Source of the DNA: JAENVU01 sp031422675
GTDB lineage: Bacteria; Actinomycetota; Acidimicrobiia; IMCC26256; JAENVU01
Length of the DNA stretch: 64,000 nucleotides
Reading direction: 5' to 3'
Assembly: GCA_031422675.1 (NCBI GenBank)
Contig: JANPMG010000084.1
Coordinates: forward strand, 1 to 64,000
Shown here: one piece after another, positions 16,075 to 24,233 of the stretch
Position numbering within the stretch: the stretch's first letter is position 1
Layout of the letters: each line of letters begins with the position of its first letter
The notes under the pieces: model-generated
What the model saw: the letters and a program-made list of their open reading frames with translations, nothing else
Databases searched by the model: none
Told to the model about the DNA's origin: nothing
Position numbers and translations under genes: made by a program

Positions 16075-18096
16075 ATGACAACCCAACCGGCAGGCGAGCA
16101 TCTGCTCGTCGATCTCGACGCGTCGCAGCGGCGGGCGGTCGTGGAACCGGCGGTTCCCTTGGCGATTCTCGCGCCCGCGGGTTCGGGCAAGACGCGCGTG
16201 CTCACCCGGCGCATCGCGTACCAGTGCAGTACCGAGACCATCGAGCCGAGTCACGTGCTCGCGCTCACCTTCACCCGTAAGGCCGCGGGCGAGTTGCGCG
16301 CCCGCCTGCGCCGCCTCGGCGTTCGGGACGGCCTCACCGCAGGGACGTTCCATGCGGTCGCGCTGGCGCAGCTCCGCGCCCTCCACGAGCACCGCAACAC
16401 CACGATGCCCGGCCTGCTGGACCGCAAGGCCCGGATCCTGGCGCCGTTGATCGGCGCCAAGCGCGGACCGCAGCTGAGCTTGGCCATCACCGAGATTGCG
16501 GGCGAAATCGAGTGGGCCCAAGCGCGGCTCGTGAGTCCCGCTGCGTACGCCCAGGCCGCCATGAGCGCGGGTCGCACGCCCACCCTGGCCGTCGAGCGCG
16601 TCGCCGACGTCTACCGCAAGTATCAGGACGAGAAACGCAAACGGCATGTCATCGACTTCGACGATCTCGTACGCCTCTGCGCCCACGCGCTCGACACCGA
16701 CGCCGAGTTCGCGGCCACGCAACGGTGGCGGTTCCGGCACCTGTTCGTCGACGAGTTCCAGGACGTCAGCCACGCGCAGCTACGGCTCCTGCGGGCGTGG
16801 CTCGGAGAGCGGGACGACCTCTGCGTGGTCGGCGATCCGGATCAGGCGATCTACTCGTTCGCCGGCGCGGACCCTGGTTATCTCACCCGGTTCGACGAGC
16901 ACTTCCCCGGCGGCCGAACCGTCCGGCTCGGCGTCAACTACCGGTCCACGCCCGAAATCGTGGATGCGGCCCGCGCCGTCCTGCCCCGCCGCGATCGGGC
17001 CGAGGTCCACGCCGTCGGCCGCCCGGGACCCGCACCCACCATCACCCGGTTCGCCGACGGCACCGCGGAAGCACGCGGGATCGCCGAGGCACTGCATCGA
17101 GCGCACGGCCCCGAGCAACCGTGGGCCTCGATGGCGGTGCTATATCGCGTCAACGCGCAGTCGGCCCCGTTCGAAGAGTCGTTGCGCCGGGCCGGGATCC
17201 CGTTCCGAGTTCGCGGCGATGCGGCGTTTCTCGATCGGCCCGAAGTGAAGCTCGCGCTGGACGCGCTGGATCATCTCGTCACCGCCACCCCCGGGCGCGA
17301 GTTCGCCGAACACCTCGACGATCTCGTGCTGGACGCGGCCGAGGACTCCGACGATCGTCGCTCGCACCGCGACGCCGTCGCCCAACTCGGACGCGAGTAC
17401 CTCACCGTCACCAGCGGTCGGGCCACGCTGCCCGGGTTCCTCGATTTCCTCCGCACCTCGTTGCGAGGCCAGGACGACGGTGGCATCGGAACGGACGCGG
17501 TGGATCTCCTCACGTTCCATCGGGCCAAAGGACTTGAGTGGGACTCGGTGTTCGTGGCCGGACTGGAACGCGGGCTCGTCCCGATCTCGCACGCGAGCGG
17601 GGACTCCGCCGCCCTCGACGAAGAGCGCCGGCTCCTGTACGTGGCACTGAGTCGAGCCCAACGGGCGCTGCACGTCTCATGGGCAGCCCAGCGCGACCGC
17701 GGCGAGCGGGTCAGCACCCGAACCGCGAGTCCCTACCTCGCCGAAATCGAACGCGCGCTCACCGGTGGCGCGGAACCGCCCGTCCCCGCCGACGTCAATC
17801 GGCGCAACGCGCGGCAGGCGAAGGCCGCACTCGACACACTCGCCGATTCGGAGTTGTCCACCTCCGACCGACAGCTGTTCGACACGCTCGTCAACTGGCG
17901 CCGAGACGTCGCGCGCGCGGCCGGCGTCCCGGCCTACGTGGTGTTCGACAACAAGTCCCTGCGCGCAGTGGCGGGGGCCCGGCCGACCACGGCGCCGGAA
18001 CTCTTGGACATCGCCGGCGTCGGCCCGGTGAAGCTCGAACGCTACGGCGCCGCGTTGTTCGAGATCATCAACGAACACGAGACCGCCAGCACCTGA
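16075..18096 (+). CDS. uvrD2: UvrD/PcrA-type DNA helicase with HRDC domain (UvrD2-like)
   Basis: The 673-residue superfamily 1A helicase unwinds DNA 3'-5' with ATP during repair. Motifs in order: LDASQRRAV (Q motif), LAPAGSGKTRVL (Walker A, GSGKT 36-40), ALTFTRKAAGEL (Ia), FVDEFQDVSHAQ (Walker B), VVGDPDQAIYSFAGA (III), LGVNYRST (IV), VDLLTFHRAKGLEWDSVFV (V) and LLYVALSRAQ (VI). The C-terminal 80 residues form an HRDC domain (VNWRRDVARAAGVPAYVVF, then ELLDIAGVGPVKLERYG). Mycobacterial UvrD2 has the same tail but adds a tetracysteine module before it; no such Cys cluster is present here. Confidence 0.93.
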   Translation: MTTQPAGEHLLVDLDASQRRAVVEPAVPLAILAPAGSGKTRVLTRRIAYQCSTETIEPSHVLALTFTRKAAGELRARLRRLGVRDGLTAGTFHAVALAQLRALHEHRNTTMPGLLDRKARILAPLIGAKRGPQLSLAITEIAGEIEWAQARLVSPAAYAQAAMSAGRTPTLAVERVADVYRKYQDEKRKRHVIDFDDLVRLCAHALDTDAEFAATQRWRFRHLFVDEFQDVSHAQLRLLRAWLGERDDLCVVGDPDQAIYSFAGADPGYLTRFDEHFPGGRTVRLGVNYRSTPEIVDAARAVLPRRDRAEVHAVGRPGPAPTITRFADGTAEARGIAEALHRAHGPEQPWASMAVLYRVNAQSAPFEESLRRAGIPFRVRGDAAFLDRPEVKLALDALDHLVTATPGREFAEHLDDLVLDAAEDSDDRRSHRDAVAQLGREYLTVTSGRATLPGFLDFLRTSLRGQDDGGIGTDAVDLLTFHRAKGLEWDSVFVAGLERGLVPISHASGDSAALDEERRLLYVALSRAQRALHVSWAAQRDRGERVSTRTASPYLAEIERALTGGAEPPVPADVNRRNARQAKAALDTLADSELSTSDRQLFDTLVNWRRDVARAAGVPAYVVFDNKSLRAVAGARPTTAPELLDIAGVGPVKLERYGAALFEIINEHETAST

Positions 18097-18146
18097 AGCC
18101 TTGCGACCGTAGGACCAACTGCGGCCAACCGCTACCGTCGCACGCC

Positions 18147-19496
18147 ATGCACCGATTCGACGCCGCGACCGACGAGATCGCTCGTCTCTGTTTCGAATAC
18201 GCCACCGAGCGCCTGCGCATGGACCCGGTGCCGCTCGACCATCCCCGTTCCCTCGCCGAACTCACTGCGGCCGTCGGCACCACGATCACCGCGTCCGGAC
18301 ACGACCCGACGACCGTGGTCGGCTGGTTCCGAGACGTGTTGGCCCCGGCGTGTATCTCTGCCGACAGTCCGGCCTTCTTGTCGTTCATCCCCGTCGCGCC
18401 CACCAAGGCGAGTCAGTTGTTCGACGTGGTGGTGTCCTCCTCGGCCATCTGCGCCAGCGACTGGCTCGAGGGCGCGGGCGCGATCTACGCCGAGAACCAG
18501 GCGTTGCGCTGGGTAGCGGACCTCGCGGGCATGCCCGCCGATGCCGGTGGCGTGTTCGTGTCCGGTGGGTCCGCCGGCAATCTCTCCGCGCTCGTCGCCG
18601 CGCGCGCGACGGCCGCGGAGAAACGAACTCGTCCGACCCGGTGGCGGGTGGCGCTCGCCGACCAAGCCCACTCGTCGCTCGTCAACACACTGCGCATCAT
18701 GGACGTGGACTCGTTGACGGTGCCGACCGGCCCCGGTGATCGACTCACCGGTCCTGCTCTGCGCGCGGCGCTCGACGCCGATCCCGACGCGGACTCGATC
18801 TTCGCGGTGGTCGCCACGGCCGGTACCACCAACACGGGGACCGTCGACGATCTCGCGGCGGTGGTCGCGGTCGCGCACGAACGGGGCGTGTGGGTCCACG
18901 TGGACGGTGCCTACGGTCTCGCCGGACTCGCAGCACCGAGCATTCGGGACCTGTTCGCGGGCATCGAATCCGCCGACTCGTTCGTCGTCGATCCGCACAA
19001 GTGGCTGTTCGCGCCGTTCGACTGCGCGGCGCTCGTCTACCGGGACCCCGAGACCGCGCGTCACGTGCATGCGCAGATGGCGCCCTACCTCGATTCGATG
19101 CGCGCCACCGAAGAATGGAACCCGGCCGATTACGCGTACCACCTCACGCGTCGTGCGCGCGGTCTGCCGTTTTGGTTCTCACTCGCGGTACACGGCACCG
19201 ACGCGTACCGAGACGCCGTGGAGAAGACGCTGGAGATCGCGCGTGACGCAGCCCAACGAATCGACGCGGCACCGCACCTGGAGTTGTTGCGCGACCCCGA
19301 GTTGACCGTGGTGTTGTGGCGACGAGCCGGTTGGACGCGTGACCAGTACTACGCGTGGTCGGACGCGATGTTGCGCGACCAACGCGCGTTTGTGATGCCC
19401 ACCACCCTCCACGGCGAGACGATCTTGCGCGCCGTCTACCTGAACCCGGAAACGCCGTCCTCGGTGACCGACGACATCATCGCCTCTCTCGCCTGA
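18147..19496 (+). CDS. Pyridoxal-phosphate-dependent group II (aromatic-amino-acid type) decarboxylase
   Basis: The 449-residue PLP enzyme belongs to the family of aromatic-amino-acid, glutamate and tyrosine decarboxylases. GVFVSGGSAGNLSAL binds the cofactor phosphate, ATAGTTNTGTVDD and VWVHVDGAYG hold the cofactor Asp and flanking residues, and VDPHKWLFAPFD contains the Schiff-base Lys285. The likely reaction is decarboxylation of an L-amino acid to an amine; the substrate cannot be fixed from motifs. I chose ATG 18147, where the conserved N-terminus begins; the frame is open far upstream but overlaps the helicase gene. It stands 50 bp after uvrD2. Confidence 0.9.
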   Translation: MHRFDAATDEIARLCFEYATERLRMDPVPLDHPRSLAELTAAVGTTITASGHDPTTVVGWFRDVLAPACISADSPAFLSFIPVAPTKASQLFDVVVSSSAICASDWLEGAGAIYAENQALRWVADLAGMPADAGGVFVSGGSAGNLSALVAARATAAEKRTRPTRWRVALADQAHSSLVNTLRIMDVDSLTVPTGPGDRLTGPALRAALDADPDADSIFAVVATAGTTNTGTVDDLAAVVAVAHERGVWVHVDGAYGLAGLAAPSIRDLFAGIESADSFVVDPHKWLFAPFDCAALVYRDPETARHVHAQMAPYLDSMRATEEWNPADYAYHLTRRARGLPFWFSLAVHGTDAYRDAVEKTLEIARDAAQRIDAAPHLELLRDPELTVVLWRRAGWTRDQYYAWSDAMLRDQRAFVMPTTLHGETILRAVYLNPETPSSVTDDIIASLA

Positions 19497-19500
19497 CATC

Positions 19501-19521
19501 CGTCGGAGCATCCGGCCGACG
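19501..19521. terminator. Candidate bidirectional hairpin between convergent genes
   Basis: CGTCGG (19501-19506) and CCGACG (19516-19521) form a perfect 6-bp stem with a 9-base loop between the stops of the decarboxylase and the methyltransferase fusion. There is no T tract, so the call is weak. Confidence 0.35.
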
Positions 19522-19528
19522 TGAGCCG

Positions 19529-20746
19529 TTACGCCGGAGTCTTCCGGAAAATGTAGAAGGACGACCGGGACGGAGTGAACGATCGGAAATCGCTCCCGAA
19601 CTCCGCTTGCATCGATCGTTCGAGGTCGACGTCGCGCGTGAAACCTTCGGCTTCGAACTGACGCTGCCACCACGCGGTGTCCGCCCAGGTCAGATGTCCG
19701 TGCATGGGAAACCCATGAGGATCAACGTGCAGAAGCTCGAAGTACGAGCCGCGTTCCATGGAATCCAGCCATGGTTCCAGGTAGAGCTCGAACACGGTTC
19801 CGAAGATCTCGTCATCCCCGAAGGCGGGAATGTTGGCAAAGAGCAGGCCGTCGTCTGTGAGCAGCGTGCCTATGGACCCGATGAGACCACCGACACTTCG
19901 GGGCTGAACGTGTTCGAAGATGTCCAACCCGTACACCAGGTCGTACGGCTCCGTGATCACGAGTTCGCGTACGTCGGCTTGGAACACGCGCTGCACCACT
20001 GAGGGAATCGCCGCGGCGATGGCCGCGGAACTGATATCGACTCCGTACGCGTCGATTCCGAGGTCGGCCAGACACGCCACGACCGCGCCATTCGCGCAAC
20101 CGAGATCGAGCGTCTTCGTGGGCCCGAGGGCGGCGATCAGTGCCGCCAGCCGACGCTTGTCGTCGTCGACCACCGTTCCCCAGATCCCGGGGCGGTCGTA
20201 GTAGCCGTCCGTCTCGATGCGCTGCTCGATCCAGTCGAAATCCGCGTCGGACCGGGCGATGTAGCACGGAACGACGCCGGATCGGTCGATCTTCTCGACG
20301 TCGACGAAACGATCCGGCGCCACCTCGCGGATGTTCGGGAGTGGATAGATCGCTTCGAGGAGTTGCTTGACGTGTTCGTCCGCGCGAATCAGGCGGATCG
20401 CCACCGTCCTTCGGGTGTCCAGATTCGTGGAGACCAGTCCGGCGTAATGCTCCCGGCCGGACGGGTCCGCGGCGCGACCAAAGAGCTCCTCGTAGAGAAA
20501 CTCGATGTAGTCGGTTGAATCCTGGGGACCCCGCTCATCCAGGCGGCTACTCAGCTGTTCGCAGTACTCGTCGGAGGTCGCCAGATCCCTGAGGATCACA
20601 CCCGTGGTCGCCCCAGCTTGAAGTCGTTCCCGCAGATGTCGGCACTCGTCCGAGGATGGCTCCCGGCCCAGGAGTTGCCGATGCGCCGAATCCACCAGCG
20701 GCGGTATCGGCTCGCCGCGGAACCGGAGACCGAATCGTGACGTCAC
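19529..20746 (-). CDS. DUF4214 domain fused to SAM-dependent methyltransferase
   Basis: In this 405-residue protein the N-terminal 145 residues hold two DUF4214-like helical repeats (HRQLLGREPSSDECRHL and EELFGRAADPSGREHY, each the LLGR-x-P/D-x-E pattern). A class I methyltransferase follows: TKTLDLGCANGAVVACLADLG is the AdoMet-binding loop, YGVDISSAAI the acidic loop, and YDLVYGLDIFEHVQP the post-I region. DUF4214 occurs in secreted, glycosylated or polysaccharide-related proteins, so a role in modifying a sugar or glycan is plausible but inferred. Start is GTG 20746. No signal peptide. Confidence 0.85.
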   Translation of the reverse strand: MTSRFGLRFRGEPIPPLVDSAHRQLLGREPSSDECRHLRERLQAGATTGVILRDLATSDEYCEQLSSRLDERGPQDSTDYIEFLYEELFGRAADPSGREHYAGLVSTNLDTRRTVAIRLIRADEHVKQLLEAIYPLPNIREVAPDRFVDVEKIDRSGVVPCYIARSDADFDWIEQRIETDGYYDRPGIWGTVVDDDKRRLAALIAALGPTKTLDLGCANGAVVACLADLGIDAYGVDISSAAIAAAIPSVVQRVFQADVRELVITEPYDLVYGLDIFEHVQPRSVGGLIGSIGTLLTDDGLLFANIPAFGDDEIFGTVFELYLEPWLDSMERGSYFELLHVDPHGFPMHGHLTWADTAWWQRQFEAEGFTRDVDLERSMQAEFGSDFRSFTPSRSSFYIFRKTPA

Positions 20747-20843
20747 CGTTCGAAGGTTAGAAGCCCCGTCGTTCCGACCCGTGGCAAACGAAGCGCGTCG
20801 AGGACGAACGAGTCATGGGATCAACCCACCCGACCCCGCACCC

Positions 20844-21359
20844 TCAGCAGGCGGCCCACAGGCCGCGGCCCGCGCGCTTCGCTGCGAGTTGCTCCAGCAA
20901 CATCGGGCGCGCGTACACGCCGTTCGGCGGGATCACGAGCACCCGTGCGTAGCCGAGTTCCAACAACCGATCGTTGAACCGGCGACCGCGCACGTAGACG
21001 TACGCGAGCAGCCGCCCGTACCGGTCCCGATGCTCCACATCGAGTTCGAGTTCGACGTGCCGCCCGGCGAGCACCCGATCGGTGTACGCCGACGCCTCGG
21101 GGCCGAAACATTCGAGACCCTTGGTGGGGTGGTGCGTCTCGGGCGTATCGACACCGAGCAGGCGCACGGTGTCTCGGCCCGACGCGGTCCGCACGTGCAC
21201 GGTGTCTCCGTCGACGGTCTCGGTCACCTGCGCCGCAAAGCGCGTGCCGGTGGTCCCGGAGGGGTTCGAGGTGGCCGGGTCGTGAGTGGCGAACCACCAC
21301 CCCGCGAACGAAGCGGCGGCGAGCACGACCGCCACGACCACGGCCCGCGGGGGAGCCAT
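20844..21359 (-). CDS. Secreted or membrane-anchored thermonuclease-family nuclease
   Basis: A 171-residue staphylococcal-nuclease (OB-fold) protein. After MAPPRAVVVAVVLAAASFAG, a signal peptide or anchor, the core reads VTETVDGDTVHV, VRLLGVDTPETHHP and DRYGRLLAYVYV, with the catalytic Arg in RLLGVDTPE, the calcium-ligand Asp in DGDT and DTPE, and the second Arg in DRYGR. It should cleave DNA or RNA outside the membrane. I chose the ATG at 21359 because it begins the signal sequence; an in-frame GTG at 21401 would add 14 residues. The C-terminus ends in GLWAAC with a lone Cys. Confidence 0.88.
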   Translation of the reverse strand: MAPPRAVVVAVVLAAASFAGWWFATHDPATSNPSGTTGTRFAAQVTETVDGDTVHVRTASGRDTVRLLGVDTPETHHPTKGLECFGPEASAYTDRVLAGRHVELELDVEHRDRYGRLLAYVYVRGRRFNDRLLELGYARVLVIPPNGVYARPMLLEQLAAKRAGRGLWAAC

Positions 21360-21396
21360 CTCGCCGACGCTACCCGAAATGTCCGAGATGCTCGGG

Positions 21397-21423
21397 TTCA
21401 CCGGGATTCACCGGGATTCACCG
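21397..21423. repeat. 10-bp tandem repeat in a divergent intergenic region
   Basis: TTCACCGGGA occurs at 21397-21406 and 21407-21416, followed by TTCACCG. It lies between the divergent nuclease and LemA-like genes, close to one helical turn per unit, so it could bind a regulator. Confidence 0.6.
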
Positions 21424-21459
21424 AACCGTGAGCCCCGGGTTCTAGGGTGAGGAGCCGTC

Positions 21460-22002
21460 ATGGAGCGTGCCCGCCGCCTCTTCGGCCTTCTCATCGTGCT
21501 CGTCGTCGCCGGCGTCGTCGTCCTCGTCGTGACGGTTCGGCCCGGCCTTCGCGATGATGCCGATTCCGTCGACACTTCGTGGGCGCCGTTGGTACAACCC
21601 CTCGACGCTCGGTTCCAGACCCTGAACGCCGTGGTCGAACGGCTCAAGGCCAATGGGGCGGGCAGCCGCACCGCCACCGTCGAGCTCGCGCGACTGTTGG
21701 AGCGCTGGCGGGTCATCCGCGCCGGCACCGACAGCGCGGACCAGGTCGAAACTGCGAACCGCATCGAAGCCGTCGCCGCCCGCGCCCGGGCCTTGGCCGG
21801 CACCGCTCGGCTGAACGGAGCCGCGCCATTGCAAAGCGCGTTCGCTGCGTTCGAGAAAACCCGCTCGCCGATCGTCGGAGCACTCAATGCGTACAATGAT
21901 CGCGTCGGCGCCTATCAGCAACGGCGCGACAGCTTCTGGAGCCAGATCGTGGCCGAGCTCGACGGCTATCCCATGCGACCGACCCTGCAACTCGCGGGCT
22001 GA
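21460..22002 (+). CDS. LemA-like membrane-anchored protein
   Basis: The 180-residue protein has one N-terminal membrane anchor (FGLLIVLVVAGVVVLVVTV) and a long helical domain exposed outside. PLDARFQTLNAVVERLK and ALNAYNDRVGAYQQRRDSF recall the helical hairpin and YN motifs of LemA, whose function is unknown. It is somewhat shorter and more diverged than typical LemA, so the family call is tentative. GAGGAG precedes the ATG. purK begins six bases after its stop, implying an operon. Confidence 0.7.
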   Translation: MERARRLFGLLIVLVVAGVVVLVVTVRPGLRDDADSVDTSWAPLVQPLDARFQTLNAVVERLKANGAGSRTATVELARLLERWRVIRAGTDSADQVETANRIEAVAARARALAGTARLNGAAPLQSAFAAFEKTRSPIVGALNAYNDRVGAYQQRRDSFWSQIVAELDGYPMRPTLQLAG

Positions 22003-22008
22003 GCTGCG

Positions 22009-23118
22009 TTGACCGCACTCACGGTGCTCGGAGGCGGCCAGCTCGGCCGGATGCTCGCCCTCGCGGCGATCCCGCTCGGTGTGGACGTGACCACCCTCGA
22101 TCCTTCGGCGGATGCCACGGCTGCGTCGGTGAGCCGGCTCACCGTGGGTGCGCTCGACGATCTCGACGCAATGCGCACCGCGGCCGCAGGCTCGGAGATC
22201 GTCACGTACGAATGGGAGGGTGTGCCCGCCGATGGCGTCCGCGCGCTCGAGCGCGACGGCTGGACCGTGCGTCCGGCCACTGCGGCGCTGGAGATCTCCC
22301 AAGATCGCATTGCGGAGAAGACCCTCTTCACGAGCCTCGGGATCCCGGTCGCGCCCCACGCGCCGGTGTCGAGTCGCCAAGAACTCGTCGACGCGCTCGC
22401 CAACCTCGGAACCCCGGCCATTCTCAAGACGTGCCGTGGGGGTTACGACGGAAAGGGTCAGGCCACCGTCGACGACCCCACCGCGATCGACACCGCCTGG
22501 GATGCACTCGCGCCGGCGGGCGAACTCGTCCTCGAACAACGCATTCCGTTCGACCGCGAACTGTCGATCATCGCCGTGCGCGGGATCGACGGCGACGTCC
22601 GCACGTGGCCACTCGTCGAGAATCACCACCGAGCCGGCATCTTGCGCACATCAATCGCGCCGGCGGCTGACGTCGGTCACGCCCTCCAGGCCGCCGCCGA
22701 CGGCTATGCCCGCGCGGTCCTCGATCACTTCGACTACGTCGGCGTGCTCACCGTCGAGCTGTTCCAAGTGGGCACCGGGTTGCTCGCGAACGAGATGGCG
22801 CCCCGGGTCCACAACTCGGGGCACTGGACCATCGAGGGCGCGGTGACCAGTCAGTTCGAGAACCACGTGCGCGCGGTGCTCGGTTGGCCGCTCGGTGCCA
22901 CCACCCCCACCGGGACCACCGCCATGATCAACTGCATCGGCGCGCTTCCCGAGCCGGCCGAGATCCTCGATCTGGCGGGCGTCCACCTGCACCGCTACGG
23001 AAAATCCCTGCGGTCGGGGCGCAAGGTCGGTCACATCACGGTCACCGCACCCGATCGCCCGACGCTCGACGCGCGGGTGGCCGAGCTCCGCCGGCGCGTC
23101 CCCGCTGACGTCGGCTGA
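22009..23118 (+). CDS. purK: N5-carboxyaminoimidazole ribonucleotide synthase
   Basis: This ATP-grasp enzyme of 369 residues carboxylates 5-aminoimidazole ribonucleotide with bicarbonate in purine synthesis. TVLGGGQLGRMLALAA is the PurK N-terminal signature, ILKTCRGGYDGKGQ is the ATP-grasp loop, and NEMAPRVHNSGHWTIEGA is the family's metal/substrate signature. The length is normal. The start is TTG at 22009, supported by the conserved residues that follow directly. PurE, its usual partner, is not in the window. Confidence 0.95.
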   Translation: MTALTVLGGGQLGRMLALAAIPLGVDVTTLDPSADATAASVSRLTVGALDDLDAMRTAAAGSEIVTYEWEGVPADGVRALERDGWTVRPATAALEISQDRIAEKTLFTSLGIPVAPHAPVSSRQELVDALANLGTPAILKTCRGGYDGKGQATVDDPTAIDTAWDALAPAGELVLEQRIPFDRELSIIAVRGIDGDVRTWPLVENHHRAGILRTSIAPAADVGHALQAAADGYARAVLDHFDYVGVLTVELFQVGTGLLANEMAPRVHNSGHWTIEGAVTSQFENHVRAVLGWPLGATTPTGTTAMINCIGALPEPAEILDLAGVHLHRYGKSLRSGRKVGHITVTAPDRPTLDARVAELRRRVPADVG

Positions 23119-23139
23119 GGCTGCGCTCACCGCCCTTCA

Positions 23140-23155
23140 TTCGGATTTGTCCGAA
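23140..23155. promoter_or_regulatory. Perfect inverted repeat upstream of a secreted-protein operon
   Basis: TTCGGA-TTTG-TCCGAA is a 6-bp perfect inverted repeat 80 bp before the ATG at 23235 and just after purK. TTGACG follows at 23158. It may be a purK terminator (a short ATTT follows) or an operator; I cannot separate these. Confidence 0.4.
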
Positions 23156-23234
23156 ATTTGACGTCCGCGAGTTCAGCCGCCGACCGGTTTGCGCCGATAG
23201 GTGAGGTGCGGGTCCGTCCCCGAGGAGGAATCCC

Positions 23235-23711
23235 ATGCTGAGCCGGGTTGGTTTCGCATCATCGATCGCGATAACCGCCTCGCTGGTGAGCGGAATTGCG
23301 GCCGTCGCGATGACCACGGGCCCGGTGACGACCACGCCGGCCGCCGCGGGCGTCTCCGCCGCCCCGATCGCCAGAGTTCGTGCGTCGGAGCCTGCGAACT
23401 CGCCGGGTGCTGCCCTCCTCCCCGGGCCCGCCGCCACTGCGCCCGGCGCGGATGAAGCCCCGACCTCACCAGCCGCCGGTTCCGATGCCGCGGCCGCGTG
23501 GTGGCGAGCCGCGGCAAATGCCGGCCGTCAACGACTCGTGGCCGAGGGGGCCACGCCGGCACGGTCGCAACCTGCGCCGCGGTCGACGCCGCCCGCCACT
23601 TCACCCACCACCCGTCCCGCGCCGTTCGACTGCTCCGGGAGCGACGACGGCATGACCGAGGCCGAGAAGAACGCACGCGAGCGCTCATGCGAAGGTGAGG
23701 ATGACGAATGA
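23235..23711 (+). CDS. Secreted low-complexity Ala/Pro-rich protein
   Basis: A 158-residue protein of no recognised family. The first 40 residues form a signal peptide (FASSIAITASLVSGIAAVA, cleavage probably near TPAAA). The middle is Ala, Pro and Thr rich and contains WWRAAANAGRQRLVAEG. The end is acidic with two Cys (FDCSGSDDGMTEAEKNARE, then SCEGEDDE), like a small folded patch. GAGGAGGAA lies before the ATG, an unusually strong ribosome-binding site. Its stop overlaps the next start as ATGA, so it opens a three-gene operon ending in a membrane cytochrome. Confidence 0.75.
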   Translation: MLSRVGFASSIAITASLVSGIAAVAMTTGPVTTTPAAAGVSAAPIARVRASEPANSPGAALLPGPAATAPGADEAPTSPAAGSDAAAAWWRAAANAGRQRLVAEGATPARSQPAPRSTPPATSPTTRPAPFDCSGSDDGMTEAEKNARERSCEGEDDE

Positions 23712-24223
23712 AGCGCCGGGCCCGACCCGCCGCGGCGAGTCGGGCGTTGGCCACCGGTTTGAGTACGACCGCAACCTTTGCAATCGTGGCGCTCCTCGCG
23801 TCCGCCACGCCGGCCCCGGCCGCCACCGCATCCGCATCCGCCGCGACCGTCCTGGCCGGCGTCGCCGCGGTCAATCCGTCGGGCGCACGGACACCGACCG
23901 ATGCCGCCGCTTCCTTGGCCGACCCGGTGCCCACCCCGGCACCCGGCGCGCCGCCGGCGACGGATCCGGCCGGAGCAATCGTCGCGCCGACGTCCGCGAC
24001 TGCTGCGACCGCCGCCGCCGCATCGGCCCGTCCGAGCGGTGCCACCCCGATTGCGGGCACGCCCGCGCCGACTCCCGCGGCACCCGGACCGTCGGCACCT
24101 CCGCCGACGTCGCCGCCCCCCACCTCGCCCCCGGCAACGTCACCGCCCGCCACCACCCCGCCCGCCACCACCCCGCCCGCCACCACGCCGCCCCCGCCGC
24201 CGCCGGCCACCGGCGGAAGTTGA
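23708..24223 (+). CDS. Secreted Ala/Thr/Pro-rich protein with PPATT repeats
   Basis: A 171-residue protein with a basic start (MKRRARPAAASRAL), a hydrophobic signal segment ATFAIVALLASATPAPA, then a disordered Ala/Pro/Thr tail ending in repeated PPATT and PPPPP. No domain is visible. Such tails span or attach to the cell wall. It is co-translated with the preceding gene (ATGA) and ends 10 bp before the cytochrome gene. No homologue is recognised, so its function is unknown. Confidence 0.7.
   Translation: MKRRARPAAASRALATGLSTTATFAIVALLASATPAPAATASASAATVLAGVAAVNPSGARTPTDAAASLADPVPTPAPGAPPATDPAGAIVAPTSATAATAAAASARPSGATPIAGTPAPTPAAPGPSAPPPTSPPPTSPPATSPPATTPPATTPPATTPPPPPPATGGS
24143..24187 (+). 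repeat. 15-bp tandem repeat (three copies) coding for PPATT
   Basis: CCGCCCGCCACCACC is repeated at 24143, 24158 and 24173 (the last copy ends in G) inside the proline-rich tail. Slippage could change the copy number in frame. Confidence 0.9.
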
Positions 24224-24233
24224 GCCCGAACCC

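Noticed and set aside
17538..18146. N-terminal extension of the PLP decarboxylase
   Set aside because: The frame overlaps the helicase 3' end in another frame and is Arg-rich; the family N-terminus begins at 18147.
24143..24187. Short regular repeats as a CRISPR array
   Set aside because: The unit is 15 bp with no spacers and codes for PPATT in frame.
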